A stretch of 55,278 nt of DNA from contig JABDAE010000003.1 of the NCBI GenBank assembly GCA_013289325.1, forward strand, positions 1-55,278, read 5' to 3'. Shown here piece by piece: positions 1-7,341 of this stretch (position 1 is its first letter; the number at the start of each line of letters is the position of its first letter). This DNA is from Chlamydiota bacterium (lineage in GTDB: Bacteria; Chlamydiota; Chlamydiia; Chlamydiales; Parachlamydiaceae). The notes beneath the pieces were generated by a model. The model had not been told where the DNA came from. It saw nothing but the letters and a program-made list of their open reading frames with translations, and made no database searches. Made by a program: the position numbers and the translations under genes.

Positions 1-767
1 ATATCGACTGAGTCAACTCTTGTAGCACCTCCCATCGCCGCATAAACGCTAAATCCACCCGTATAGGCAAAGCAATTGAGCACTTTTTTGTCCTTTGCTA
101 ACTTACGAACCTCTTCTCTCATCTCGCGATGATCGAGAAAAAAGCCCGTCTTTTGCCCATGCAAGATTGAAACGGCAAATGTGAGCCCATTTTCAGTCAC
201 CAAGATATCTTCATCTGCAATGTCCCCATCCAAAAGACCTTGATAATCAGACATCCCCTCTTCTTTTCTTGAGGGAAGCAGCGATTTTTCATAAATAGCT
301 CTTGGGGCCAGATTTGTTATTAGCCATTTGATGACGATGTGCTTTAATTTTTCCATTCCAAGAGTGCCGATTTGAATGACGTAAATCTCACAATAGCGAT
401 CGATGATAAGGCCTGGGAGTAAATCCCCTTCTCCATTGACTAAGCGATAAGCGTTGGTAGATCCCTTGGTAAATCCCAAGGCAAAAAGCTGCTTGCGAAA
501 TAAATATGCCTCATTTAGACGGCTAGTAAGAAGCTCTTCTATGCCCCCTTGCGGAAGATCGCAAAAGCTAAGCATCCTTCCAATAATCTTGGCTTGTTTG
601 TTGAAGTACCCCCATCCAAGAAGCTCTCCTTGATAGGAGGTTACTGGCAAACAATTGCCATCGGCAAAGGCCGGCATCTTATCGATAGCCCCTGAAAAAA
701 TCCAGTGGTGGCAATTGCGTATGGGTTTTTCTTTTCCCTTCTTCAGAATAACGGCTTGGCTTTGCAT
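1..767 (-). CDS. RlmI-like class I SAM methyltransferase, C-terminus cut by window edge
   Basis: The reverse strand reads from an ATG at 767 and stays open to the window start, giving about 255 residues of an RlmI/YccW-family RNA methyltransferase (in E. coli the enzyme makes m5C in 23S rRNA). The N-terminal part (MQSQAVILKKGKEKPIRNCH onward) looks like the PUA RNA-binding domain. The family linker GQKTGFFLDHRE is clear, and the SAM-binding start VLNCFAYTGGFSVYAA follows just before the edge. The motif IV and VI cysteines lie outside the window. It is divergent from the next methyltransferase gene. The family is secure; the exact target base is inferred. Confidence 0.88.
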   Translation of the reverse strand, partial: MQSQAVILKKGKEKPIRNCHHWIFSGAIDKMPAFADGNCLPVTSYQGELLGWGYFNKQAKIIGRMLSFCDLPQGGIEELLTSRLNEAYLFRKQLFALGFTKGSTNAYRLVNGEGDLLPGLIIDRYCEIYVIQIGTLGMEKLKHIVIKWLITNLAPRAIYEKSLLPSRKEEGMSDYQGLLDGDIADEDILVTENGLTFAVSILHGQKTGFFLDHREMREEVRKLAKDKKVLNCFAYTGGFSVYAAMGGATRVDSVD

Positions 768-846
768 AATGTATACGTTATAACAAAAAGTAGCTTTAGC
801 TGCGTACAACTTTTAACCTAAATCACACCCGTAACTTCCAGAATGC

Positions 847-876
847 TTGCGAGATTACTTTGCTTTGGGGTATAAT
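847..876 (+). promoter_or_regulatory. Putative housekeeping-sigma promoter
   Basis: TTGCGA at 847-852 and TATAAT at 871-876 are separated by 18 bases, about 30 bases before the ATG at 907. The same TTGC-N18-TA..AT layout precedes both tRNA genes in this window, which adds weight. It was found by eye only. Confidence 0.5.
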
Positions 877-906
877 TGATCAAAAACCTTAAGATCACAA
901 TCACTT

Positions 907-1719
907 ATGACACAAAATAAAAAAGACAAATGGCAGCCTAAAACTGCAAAGAAAACACCCACAACATCATGGGAGCCAGTTGAAAAATGGTACAGTGGAT
1001 CGGTTGGAACGGATGGGCACTATTATCACCAAAATATTGTCTTACCGGGGGTGCTTACTCTGCTAGGTTTTAGCTCATCCCCTACTGCGTCTCTTTTAGA
1101 CCTTGCCTCTGGATCTGGAGTTCTTGCTCGTCATATCCCTACACATGTGGCCTATACAGGCGTTGAAATTTCTGCATCGCTTAGCAAAACGGCAAAACAG
1201 CTAGATAAAAACCCATCTCACGAATATATCGTGGCAGATGCTACAAAGCCTCTTCCCATAAAAAAAATGGATTTTACTCACGCTGCAATCGTTCTTGCCA
1301 TTCAAAACATCGAACATCCAAAACTTTGCTTTGATAATGCCGCAAGGCATTTAATGAAAGGGGGAAAACTCGTCATCGCCATGAACCATCCTTGCTTTAG
1401 AGTCCCGCGCCAATCTTCTTGGAAAGTCGATGAAGCGCAAAAAGTGCAATACCGTAGAATCGATCGCTATGCCACTGCCATGAGTATTCCTATTCAAACC
1501 CATCCCAGCAAAGGGGAGGCATCTTCTACGACATTGTCTTTCCATTACCCGCTTGCAAGCCTTTCAAAATGGCTCTTTGAAGCGGGATTTGTCATCGAAC
1601 TCATTGAAGAGTGGGTTTCTGATAAGGTGAGCACTGGAGGCGCCGCAAAAATGGAAAATCGAAGCCGCGCCGAAATCCCTTTATTCCTGGCAATTAGAGC
1701 ACAATTGCAAAAAAAATGA
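907..1719 (+). CDS. Class I SAM-dependent methyltransferase, substrate unknown
   Basis: The 270-residue protein has a Rossmann methyltransferase core. Motif I is LLDLASGSGVLARHI (about residues 61-76), an acidic residue ends the next strand (YTGVEIS), VADAT follows, and MKGGKLVIAMNHPCFR is the post-core strand with an NHPC(F) segment where N/D-PP-type motifs sit in other families. This resembles the ubiquinone/menaquinone-type small-molecule methyltransferases (Methyltransf_11) more than rRNA enzymes. The first about 35 residues are basic and polar. There is a good promoter but no strong Shine-Dalgarno sequence. It stands alone between the RlmI-like gene and tRNA-Gln. The family call is good; I cannot name the substrate. 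Confidence 0.85.
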   Translation: MTQNKKDKWQPKTAKKTPTTSWEPVEKWYSGSVGTDGHYYHQNIVLPGVLTLLGFSSSPTASLLDLASGSGVLARHIPTHVAYTGVEISASLSKTAKQLDKNPSHEYIVADATKPLPIKKMDFTHAAIVLAIQNIEHPKLCFDNAARHLMKGGKLVIAMNHPCFRVPRQSSWKVDEAQKVQYRRIDRYATAMSIPIQTHPSKGEASSTTLSFHYPLASLSKWLFEAGFVIELIEEWVSDKVSTGGAAKMENRSRAEIPLFLAIRAQLQKK

Positions 1720-1727
1720 TTTATCTA

Positions 1728-1757
1728 TTGCAGAAAAATTAAGTGTTTAGGTAGTAT
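1728..1757 (+). promoter_or_regulatory. Putative promoter of tRNA-Gln
   Basis: TTGCAG (1728-1733) and TAGTAT (1752-1757) are 18 bases apart and end 17 bases before the mature tRNA, the expected place for a tRNA promoter. Confidence 0.5.
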
Positions 1758-1774
1758 TTCGTATTGTTTGAGAC

Positions 1775-1846
1775 TGGGGTGTCGCCAAGCGGTAAGGCAG
1801 CGGTTTTTGGTACCGCCATGCGGAGGTTCGAATCCTTCCACCCCAA
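1775..1846 (+). tRNA. tRNA-Gln (anticodon TTG)
   Basis: A full cloverleaf can be folded by eye. The acceptor TGGGGTG (1775-1781) pairs with CACCCCA (1839-1845), with discriminator A at 1846. The anticodon stem is GCGGT/ACCGC with loop TTTTGGT, so the anticodon is TTG. The T-arm is GGAGG-TTCGAAT-CCTTC. The CCA is not encoded. The U1-A72 terminal pair is typical of bacterial tRNA-Gln. Confidence 0.96.
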
Positions 1847-1870
1847 AACGTAAAGGGGAAAAAGAAAAAT

Positions 1871-1927
1871 AGAGAAAAAGCAAAAAAATAGAGAAAAAGC
1901 AAAAAAATAGAGAAAATGCAGAAATGA
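1871..1927 (+). repeat. 19-bp tandem repeat, three units
   Basis: The unit AGAGAAAAAGCAAAAAAAT occurs at 1871-1889 and exactly again at 1890-1908. A degenerate third copy (1909-1927) runs up to the prsA start. The stretch is purine-rich and could act as an unstructured leader for prsA or simply be replication slippage. Confidence 0.8.
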
Positions 1928-1931
1928 AAAT

Positions 1932-2843
1932 ATGCAAAATTTAGCCCTTTTTAGTGGAACCTCACATCCTGAGCTTGCCGCAGAAGTTGCTAAGTGTTTG
2001 CAGACCGGGCTAGGAAAAATTGCAATTCAGCGGTTCCCAGATGGAGAGATCTCTATCCATCTATTAGAAGAGGTCCGTGGACGCAATGTTTTTGCTTTTC
2101 AGTCTATAGCAAGAGAGCCAAACGATCAGTTGATTGAGCTATTGATCATGATCGATGCCCTTAAAAGGGCTTCAGCAAAATCGATAACAGCTGTGATCCC
2201 TTACTTTGCCTATTGCAGACAGGATAGAAAAGATACCTTAGGCGCCCCGATCACAGCAAGGCTTGTCGCCAATCTTTTGGAGTCTGCAGGAGCGACACAT
2301 GTTTTGACTGTGGATCTGCACTCAGGACCTGTGGAAGGTTTTTTTAATGTCCCTATAGAGCAAGTTTTCTTTAGAGAAACCTTAGCTCAAGCGTTTATGA
2401 AAGATCATAAAACGCCAGTCGTCGTCGTACCACCTGACCTTGGGGCTACAATCCTTGCAAGGGATGTCGCGAACAGACTGAAAACCGAGATAGCGATCAT
2501 AAGTAAGGTGCGTCACAGCGCATCTAAAGTTGAAGTTGTCGCTATTACGGGAGATGTAAAAGAAAAAGATGTTCTTCTCGCTGACGACATGTGTTCTACT
2601 GCTAGAACACTTGTGTCAGCTGCGAAAGCGTGCCAAGAGAGGGGCGCAAAGAGAATCTTTGCTTTAGCGACTCACGGTCTTCTTGTAGAAGATGCTGTAA
2701 GTATACTTGAGGAAAGTCCAATCGAAGCGCTATACATCAGCAATAGTGTACCTGCGACGCAATCGATCCTAGATTGTAAAAAAATTCGCATTGTATCTCT
2801 TGCTGCACCTCTTAGCCAATTAATCGGCTGCATGCTTTCATAA
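1932..2843 (+). CDS. prsA: Ribose-phosphate pyrophosphokinase
   Basis: The enzyme transfers pyrophosphate from ATP to ribose 5-phosphate to make PRPP for nucleotide, His/Trp and NAD synthesis. At 303 residues it is slightly shorter than the usual 310-320. Visible family motifs are RFPDGEISIHL (residues about 34-44), the ATP-flexible-loop region YCRQDRKDTLGAPITARLVA, the conserved LTVDLHSG, and the PRPP loop LLADDMCSTARTL (usually DD(M)xDTAGT, so the Thr-Ala-Gly-Thr core is altered here to START). It is followed after 39 bases by rplY and probably heads the translation-gene operon. There is no clear Shine-Dalgarno sequence; the A-rich repeat lies directly upstream. Confidence 0.95.
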   Translation: MQNLALFSGTSHPELAAEVAKCLQTGLGKIAIQRFPDGEISIHLLEEVRGRNVFAFQSIAREPNDQLIELLIMIDALKRASAKSITAVIPYFAYCRQDRKDTLGAPITARLVANLLESAGATHVLTVDLHSGPVEGFFNVPIEQVFFRETLAQAFMKDHKTPVVVVPPDLGATILARDVANRLKTEIAIISKVRHSASKVEVVAITGDVKEKDVLLADDMCSTARTLVSAAKACQERGAKRIFALATHGLLVEDAVSILEESPIEALYISNSVPATQSILDCKKIRIVSLAAPLSQLIGCMLS

Positions 2844-2882
2844 AAATTTTGAATTAAACATGAACCAGACTTGGGAGGATTC

Positions 2883-3440
2883 ATGAAACTGGACCTAGTC
2901 ACAAGAGACCTTAAAAAAAGCGAAACTAAAAGACTTCGCAGAGAAGGCCATATTCCGGCTTGTGTATACCATAACGGTAAAAATGCAGAATCGGTTGCAG
3001 TTAATGAAGCCGACTTTAGCGCATTGCTCCGCAGTGTACTTCCTGGAAGACTTTCTACCACCATTTTTACTCTAGTCGATAAAAATGGAAAACAGCGCAA
3101 GGCAATTCTGAAAGAAATTCAGTATGTGCCGACAACGTATAAAGTCCGCCACCTAGACTTTGAAGAGCTTAACGATAATGTGCCTGTTAAAGTGAAAGTG
3201 CCAATCGAGTACACTGGAGCTGCGGATTGCGTTGGGATTAAACTTGGGGGAGTTCCCCGTTTAGTGATCAGACATTTGCGAGTATCTTGCCTACCAAAAG
3301 ATATTCCGACTGTATTTACACTAGATATTAGAAGCTTACAGATTGCCGACTCTAAACGATTATCGGATCTAGAGATTCCTAAGACGGTAAGGCCGCTCGC
3401 TGTTTTGAAGGAAGTTGCTTTAGTCATTGCTAAAAAATAA
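2883..3440 (+). CDS. rplY: 50S ribosomal protein L25 / general stress protein Ctc
   Basis: The protein is a 185-residue long-form (CTC-type) L25, which binds 5S rRNA, followed by the extra beta domain. The start is set at the ATG at 2883 because GGGAGG lies 4-9 bases upstream; an upstream in-frame TTG at 2871 overlaps that Shine-Dalgarno and is unlikely. Family residues seen are KLDLVTRDLKKSETKRLRRE, GHIPACVYHNGK and IQYVPTTYKVRHLDFEEL. The next gene is pth, and rplY-pth linkage is widespread in bacteria and constant in chlamydiae. Divergence in the C-terminal half is normal for this family. Confidence 0.93.
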   Translation: MKLDLVTRDLKKSETKRLRREGHIPACVYHNGKNAESVAVNEADFSALLRSVLPGRLSTTIFTLVDKNGKQRKAILKEIQYVPTTYKVRHLDFEELNDNVPVKVKVPIEYTGAADCVGIKLGGVPRLVIRHLRVSCLPKDIPTVFTLDIRSLQIADSKRLSDLEIPKTVRPLAVLKEVALVIAKK

Positions 3441-3451
3441 AACGGCTATCT

Positions 3452-4036
3452 ATGACAAAAAGCGTACTCGTTGTTGGACTTGGCAATCCGGGTAAACAGT
3501 ACGCCAAAACCAGGCATAATCTGGGGTTCATGGTAGTCGAAAAAATTGCAAACTCCATGAGTTGGAGTTGGCAAGAGGATAAAAGATATACAGCAAAGCG
3601 TGCAAAAGGAATCGTTCAACTTAAGTCTTTACTTAATTCGAAAGAATCAATTACAGAGGTTAAAGTCGAGCTTCTCCTTCCTTTGACGTATATGAACTTA
3701 AGTGGCCCAACAGTTAAACAATATGCAAGTGATAACTATATTGCTTTAAATCAAGTTGTTGTCATTTGCGATGATGTGGACCTTCCATTTACCCAGTTAA
3801 GGGTGAGAAAAAGTGGATCGTCCGGAGGACATAATGGCTTAAAAAGTCTTATTGATTCTTTTGGAAGCCAAGAATTTACAAGGCTTCGCATGGGAGTGGG
3901 AAGACCCCTTCCTGAAGAAGATCTTGCAGACTATGTCTTAAGTGAATTTAGTCAATCTGAGGTAGAAGCGCTTGATTCATTTATCGAAAAGGGTGAGTCA
4001 GCTTTGCTTGCGATCATTCAAGATAATGATCGATAA
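3452..4036 (+). CDS. pth: Peptidyl-tRNA hydrolase
   Basis: The 194-residue protein cleaves peptidyl-tRNA released during abortive translation. The diagnostic segments are VVGLGNPGKQYAKTRHNLGF (Asn and catalytic His in TRHNLGF), LPLTYMNLSG, ICDDVDLPF, and SGSSGGHNGLKSLID with the conserved GGHNG. The length is normal. It starts 11 bases after rplY and is followed 25 bases later by rpsF, consistent with one operon. Confidence 0.96.
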   Translation: MTKSVLVVGLGNPGKQYAKTRHNLGFMVVEKIANSMSWSWQEDKRYTAKRAKGIVQLKSLLNSKESITEVKVELLLPLTYMNLSGPTVKQYASDNYIALNQVVVICDDVDLPFTQLRVRKSGSSGGHNGLKSLIDSFGSQEFTRLRMGVGRPLPEEDLADYVLSEFSQSEVEALDSFIEKGESALLAIIQDNDR

Positions 4037-4061
4037 AACAGTTTATAGAGGGAGATAATTA

Positions 4062-4406
4062 ATGAAACAACAAAAACAAAACCTTTATGAAGGGATGTAT
4101 GTAATCAGTGCAACCCTTAGCGATGATGCGCGCCATAAAGCGTTAGATAAAATCCAAGGCGGAATCAAGCAACGGGGCGGAGAGATCGTTAAACTACACG
4201 ATCAGGGGCGTCGTCGTTTAGCTTATGAAATTGATGGGCATAGAGAAGGACACTTTTATATCGTCTACTTCAATCTCGGACCCTCTGCAATTGCAGAACT
4301 TTGGCATGATTATCACTTAAATGAAGACCTCGTGCGCTTTATTACACTACGCACCGATAAGGTGATGGAAAAAATTGAATTTAAACCCTTAGAAGACAAA
4401 CAGTAA
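4062..4406 (+). CDS. rpsF: 30S ribosomal protein S6
   Basis: The protein is 114 residues with the S6 pattern [40 protein letters not shown] and [10 protein letters not shown], ending [11 protein letters not shown]6 binds S18 on the 16S central domain, and rpsR follows 13 bases downstream. A clear GGGAG Shine-Dalgarno precedes the ATG. Confidence 0.96.
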   Translation: MKQQKQNLYEGMYVISATLSDDARHKALDKIQGGIKQRGGEIVKLHDQGRRRLAYEIDGHREGHFYIVYFNLGPSAIAELWHDYHLNEDLVRFITLRTDKVMEKIEFKPLEDKQ

Positions 4407-4419
4407 GGAGTTTTTAAGT

Positions 4420-4692
4420 ATGTACAATAATCAAAGACCAAGAACATCTCCAGATGCTCCATCCGATTACCGCAGCTTTAGTAAAAAGCGTAGATCATGT
4501 CCTTTTACTGCAGCTGGTATCAAACAGATCGATTACAAAGACGTCAACACGCTTTTGCAATTTGTTACCGATAGAGGAAAGATCCTTCCTCGTCGCATCA
4601 CTGGAGTTTCCATGCACCATCAAAAACTGTTGGTTGCAGCAATTAAACGCGCTCGCCACATGGCACTGATGCCTTTTGTCGCTGAAGCTTAA
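4420..4692 (+). CDS. rpsR: 30S ribosomal protein S18
   Basis: The 90-residue S18 has a longer N-terminal tail than E. coli (about 75 aa). Recognisable parts are [39 protein letters not shown] and [14 protein letters not shown]. The Cys after KRRS is the single remaining zinc-type cysteine. The gene sits between rpsF and rplI, and TAAGGAG precedes the start. Confidence 0.96.
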   Translation: MYNNQRPRTSPDAPSDYRSFSKKRRSCPFTAAGIKQIDYKDVNTLLQFVTDRGKILPRRITGVSMHHQKLLVAAIKRARHMALMPFVAEA

Positions 4693-4717
4693 AAAGTTAT
4701 TGAAGGAGTAACAAATT

Positions 4718-5209
4718 ATGGCACAAAAATTGCTACTAATTGAAGACGTAGAACATCTTGGCCGCAGTGGGGAGATCGTCTCAGTTCGCGAAGGATTTGC
4801 GCGCAATTTCTTGGTCCCAAAACGCTTTGCAGTGCCAGCCGATAAAAGTGCTTTGCGCATGCAAACCCGTTTACAAGAAGAAAGAAAGAAGAAGGCTGCT
4901 GTCGAAAGGCAAGAGGCAGAAAGCACTGCCAAGGTATTGGATGGACTTGTATTGACCTCTATCGTAAAAGTTGACCACGAAGGACATATGTATGGTTCGG
5001 TATCAGCTCACGATGTGATCGAGCTGATCCGCGCCCAAACAAATCTCACCTTAGAAAAGCGCGCTCTTTTGCTGAAGCAGCCGATTAAGTCAACAGGTGT
5101 TCACCCTATTGATATTAAACTTCCAGAAGGTATCACAGCCTCCATTACACTTAAAGTAATGACAGAAGAAGGCGCAGCTGCTGCTGCTAATGAGACTGTT
5201 GCTAGTTAA
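4718..5209 (+). CDS. rplI: 50S ribosomal protein L9
   Basis: The 163-residue protein shows the L9 N-domain (LLLIEDVEHLGRSGEIVSVR, then GFARNFLVPKRFAVPA), the long connecting helix (LQEERKKKAAVERQEAES) and the C-domain (HMYGSVSAHDVIELI). The C-terminus ends in an Ala-rich tail. It is the last gene of the prsA-rplY-pth-rpsF-rpsR-rplI run. GAAGGAG lies upstream of the ATG. Confidence 0.96.
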   Translation: MAQKLLLIEDVEHLGRSGEIVSVREGFARNFLVPKRFAVPADKSALRMQTRLQEERKKKAAVERQEAESTAKVLDGLVLTSIVKVDHEGHMYGSVSAHDVIELIRAQTNLTLEKRALLLKQPIKSTGVHPIDIKLPEGITASITLKVMTEEGAAAAANETVAS

Positions 5210-5290
5210 GTGACATGAGAAGTTGCAAGTGTTAAGAGGCTAAAAGAAAATCTTTGCAAATTGCCTTTTGGCCCTTTTTCCGCATCTCTC

Positions 5291-5343
5291 ACGTCTGTTG
5301 CAAATTCCCGACTCTTAAGAGTATGTGAATTTGCAACAGACGT
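5291..5343. repeat. Perfect 17-bp inverted repeat with nested palindrome
   Basis: ACGTCTGTTGCAAATTC (5291-5307) is exactly reverse-complemented at 5327-5343, and the 19-base spacer itself contains the perfect palindrome ACTCTTAAGAGT (5311-5322). The whole can form a long hairpin or cruciform 80-130 bases after rplI. There is no U-tract, so a classical terminator is not obvious. The rest of the 311-base gap to tRNA-Ser holds the tandem repeat listed next and nothing else I can recognise. Confidence 0.85.
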
Positions 5344-5380
5344 CGATCTGCAAAAAAAACGACTCAAAATTAGACCTTCT

Positions 5381-5410
5381 GAAGATTTCCTATCAGAAGA
5401 TTTCCTATCA
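5381..5410 (+). repeat. 15-bp direct tandem repeat
   Basis: GAAGATTTCCTATCA occurs twice head-to-tail (5381-5395 and 5396-5410) in the gap between rplI and tRNA-Ser. No function is evident. Confidence 0.85.
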
Positions 5411-5520
5411 GAGCGATTTTTCTGTCAGCCTCTGAAACCGGCATATCCCAACTGATCCAAATTTTGAAATACTTACGGTATACATAAGCCTTTTTATAGG
5501 CTTATGTAGTATTAGACAAT

Positions 5521-5607
5521 TGGAAGAGGTAGGATTCGAACCCACGGAGCCCTTGCGAGCCCTTCTGTTTTCAAGACAGACGCATTCGGCCACTCTGCCA
5601 CTCTTCC
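5521..5607 (-). tRNA. tRNA-Ser (anticodon TGA)
   Basis: On the minus strand the acceptor GGAAGAG pairs with CTCTTCC. The anticodon arm is TCTGT-CTTGAAA-ACAGA (anticodon TGA), and a long variable arm (GGGCTC...GGGCTCC region) marks a class II tRNA. The T-arm is GTGGG-TTCGAAT-CCTAC. The CCA is not encoded. The discriminator is A, whereas G73 is usual for bacterial tRNA-Ser; serine identity relies mainly on the long arm, so this does not change the call. Confidence 0.95.
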
Positions 5608-5619
5608 TTAGGATGCAAC

Positions 5620-5649
5620 ATACTAGCATATTTACACGAAACTACGCAA
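5620..5649 (-). promoter_or_regulatory. Putative promoter of tRNA-Ser
   Basis: On the minus strand TTGCGT (5644-5649) and TAGTAT (5620-5625) are 18 bases apart, 12 bases ahead of the mature tRNA. The spacing and hexamers match the tRNA-Gln promoter. Confidence 0.5.
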
Positions 5650-5659
5650 GAAAAGATTT

Positions 5660-7198
5660 TTAAACTTTTGTAAGTGTAGGAAAAAAAGCAATGAGCCGGC
5701 GACCAAAAGAAAGTGAGCTATTTGCAGGTATTGTAACTGCCTCTGTTTTTGAGTTGTATTCTTGATACCGAGCTAAAACGTCCCTTGTCAATCTGTATAG
5801 CTCGCGATGATCTTCACTTGCCAAAAGATCCATATCCCCTAAAAAGCTCTTTAAGTGCTCTTCATTTACAAATAGACGCTGCAACTGCTTGACCAAATTT
5901 TCAAGAATTTGAAAGTATTTTTCTTTATTGTTGTCGATGAGTTGCAACTGCAAATTTATGAAACCTTGGCAAAAGAGGCGCAAATGTCGGTTCCCTGTCA
6001 GGTCAAATATTTTGTGAAGCTCAAAACAAAGATTTGATTGCTCACCTCTCACACTTTCCTGGCGATACAATTCTTTAGCCCCTTCAAAGAAGGCGACTAG
6101 CTTCCGTAAAGGTGCAGGAATGGGTGTAGACAGAAAATGAGCGCGCGGATATGGAATTGGAAATACCCTTGCTTCGTTGAAATCTTCGAAAAAAGAGCGG
6201 GGAAGTACAATAGTTGGGCAAATAAAAGGATAGTAGTCATTAAACTCTTTGCTATACACTTGTCGACGTTTAATTAACATGACTAATACAATAGTAAAAG
6301 CCCACCAATCTTCCATCGGTTTTGCAATCCATCTGTCTGTTTTTTGTTTGGCTAATTCCTTTGTATATCTAGACCATTTATATTCAGATAATGGCGGGCA
6401 GACAAAACCTGGCCCTCCGTAGTGTTTAGATGGGCTTCCTTTCATGTTGGCATGCCCAAAGTCTCCAAGGATCGCATTGCCGCTTGCATCTAAAAAAATA
6501 TTATCGTGTTTGATATCTCTATGAACGATACCTTGTCCATGAAGATACTCGATGGCAGAGAAAACCTGTCTTGCAACTCTTATGCACGTCGCATCGTACT
6601 CCTCAAGCGATGTCTTACTTCTTTCTTTCTCTATCCACTTTTGTAAATCCTTGGCATAACACGGTAAATACACTTGAAAGTCAATTATGTTCCTCAATCT
6701 TTTAATTTCGACTCTTATATATGGGCAAAGATGCACATGGGAGAGCCTTCTCACAATTTCGACTTCATTGACTGCATCACTTAATTTTGTAATGTCGAGT
6801 TTTGTGACCTTTAAGGCAAGCTCTTTCGTCCCTGTTGCAGTTTCCATTACACATTTTTGCACAACGCCAAAACACCCCTCGCCAAGCAGTTCGCCCTTTC
6901 GAATAGAACAGCGATAGATAAAGATATCAGTGATGGCCTCCATAATCTTTCTTTCAAGAGAAGAGGGATCATGGGTAAAGAGCCTTGGCTTGACTTGGAT
7001 TGAAAGAGAGTAAGAAGGGACACTATCGCAAACAGCCTCTGATATCTTTGTTGAAAGCGAAGAGGCATTTGCAATAAGTCGAGGGGAATTATCTAAAATT
7101 GGACCCTGTTCATCTGGCAAGGTATCTCCCATTTCGACTACATAATAATCCTCAAATGAACCTGAACGCGATAAACCTGAACCTACTGCAAATGCCAT
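5660..7198 (-). CDS. Eukaryote-like serine/threonine protein kinase, soluble
   Basis: The 512-residue protein has a complete Hanks-type kinase domain at about residues 95-310. Visible motifs are the glycine loop LGEGCFGVVQKC, the ATP lysine in ELALKVTKL, the C-helix glutamate in NEVEIVRRL, the catalytic loop IVHRDIKHDNIFLD and the metal-binding LGDFGHA. The APE motif at the end of the activation segment is degenerate (PPLSE). About 90 residues precede the domain and about 200 helical residues follow; neither is recognisable and there are no transmembrane segments. The start is placed at the ATG at 7198 because AAGGAGG ends 5 bases upstream; an in-frame ATG at 7219 lacks any ribosome site. It could be a secreted effector or a cytoplasmic regulator; the sequence does not decide. 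Confidence 0.9.
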   Translation of the reverse strand: MAFAVGSGLSRSGSFEDYYVVEMGDTLPDEQGPILDNSPRLIANASSLSTKISEAVCDSVPSYSLSIQVKPRLFTHDPSSLERKIMEAITDIFIYRCSIRKGELLGEGCFGVVQKCVMETATGTKELALKVTKLDITKLSDAVNEVEIVRRLSHVHLCPYIRVEIKRLRNIIDFQVYLPCYAKDLQKWIEKERSKTSLEEYDATCIRVARQVFSAIEYLHGQGIVHRDIKHDNIFLDASGNAILGDFGHANMKGSPSKHYGGPGFVCPPLSEYKWSRYTKELAKQKTDRWIAKPMEDWWAFTIVLVMLIKRRQVYSKEFNDYYPFICPTIVLPRSFFEDFNEARVFPIPYPRAHFLSTPIPAPLRKLVAFFEGAKELYRQESVRGEQSNLCFELHKIFDLTGNRHLRLFCQGFINLQLQLIDNNKEKYFQILENLVKQLQRLFVNEEHLKSFLGDMDLLASEDHRELYRLTRDVLARYQEYNSKTEAVTIPANSSLSFGRRLIAFFPTLTKV

Positions 7199-7341
7199 CC
7201 ACGCCTCCTTTTTCGCCATAGTGCCAACTAAATAAGTAGATAGTCAACATTTTTTTTGAATAATGAATGTAATTACCGATGAAAAGATGAACGTTAATAA
7301 ACGATATGATATGATGTTTAAAAATTCAAAAATCTTAAGTC

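Noticed and set aside
2871-2882. Upstream TTG start for rplY
   Set aside because: It overlaps the Shine-Dalgarno sequence that serves the ATG at 2883.
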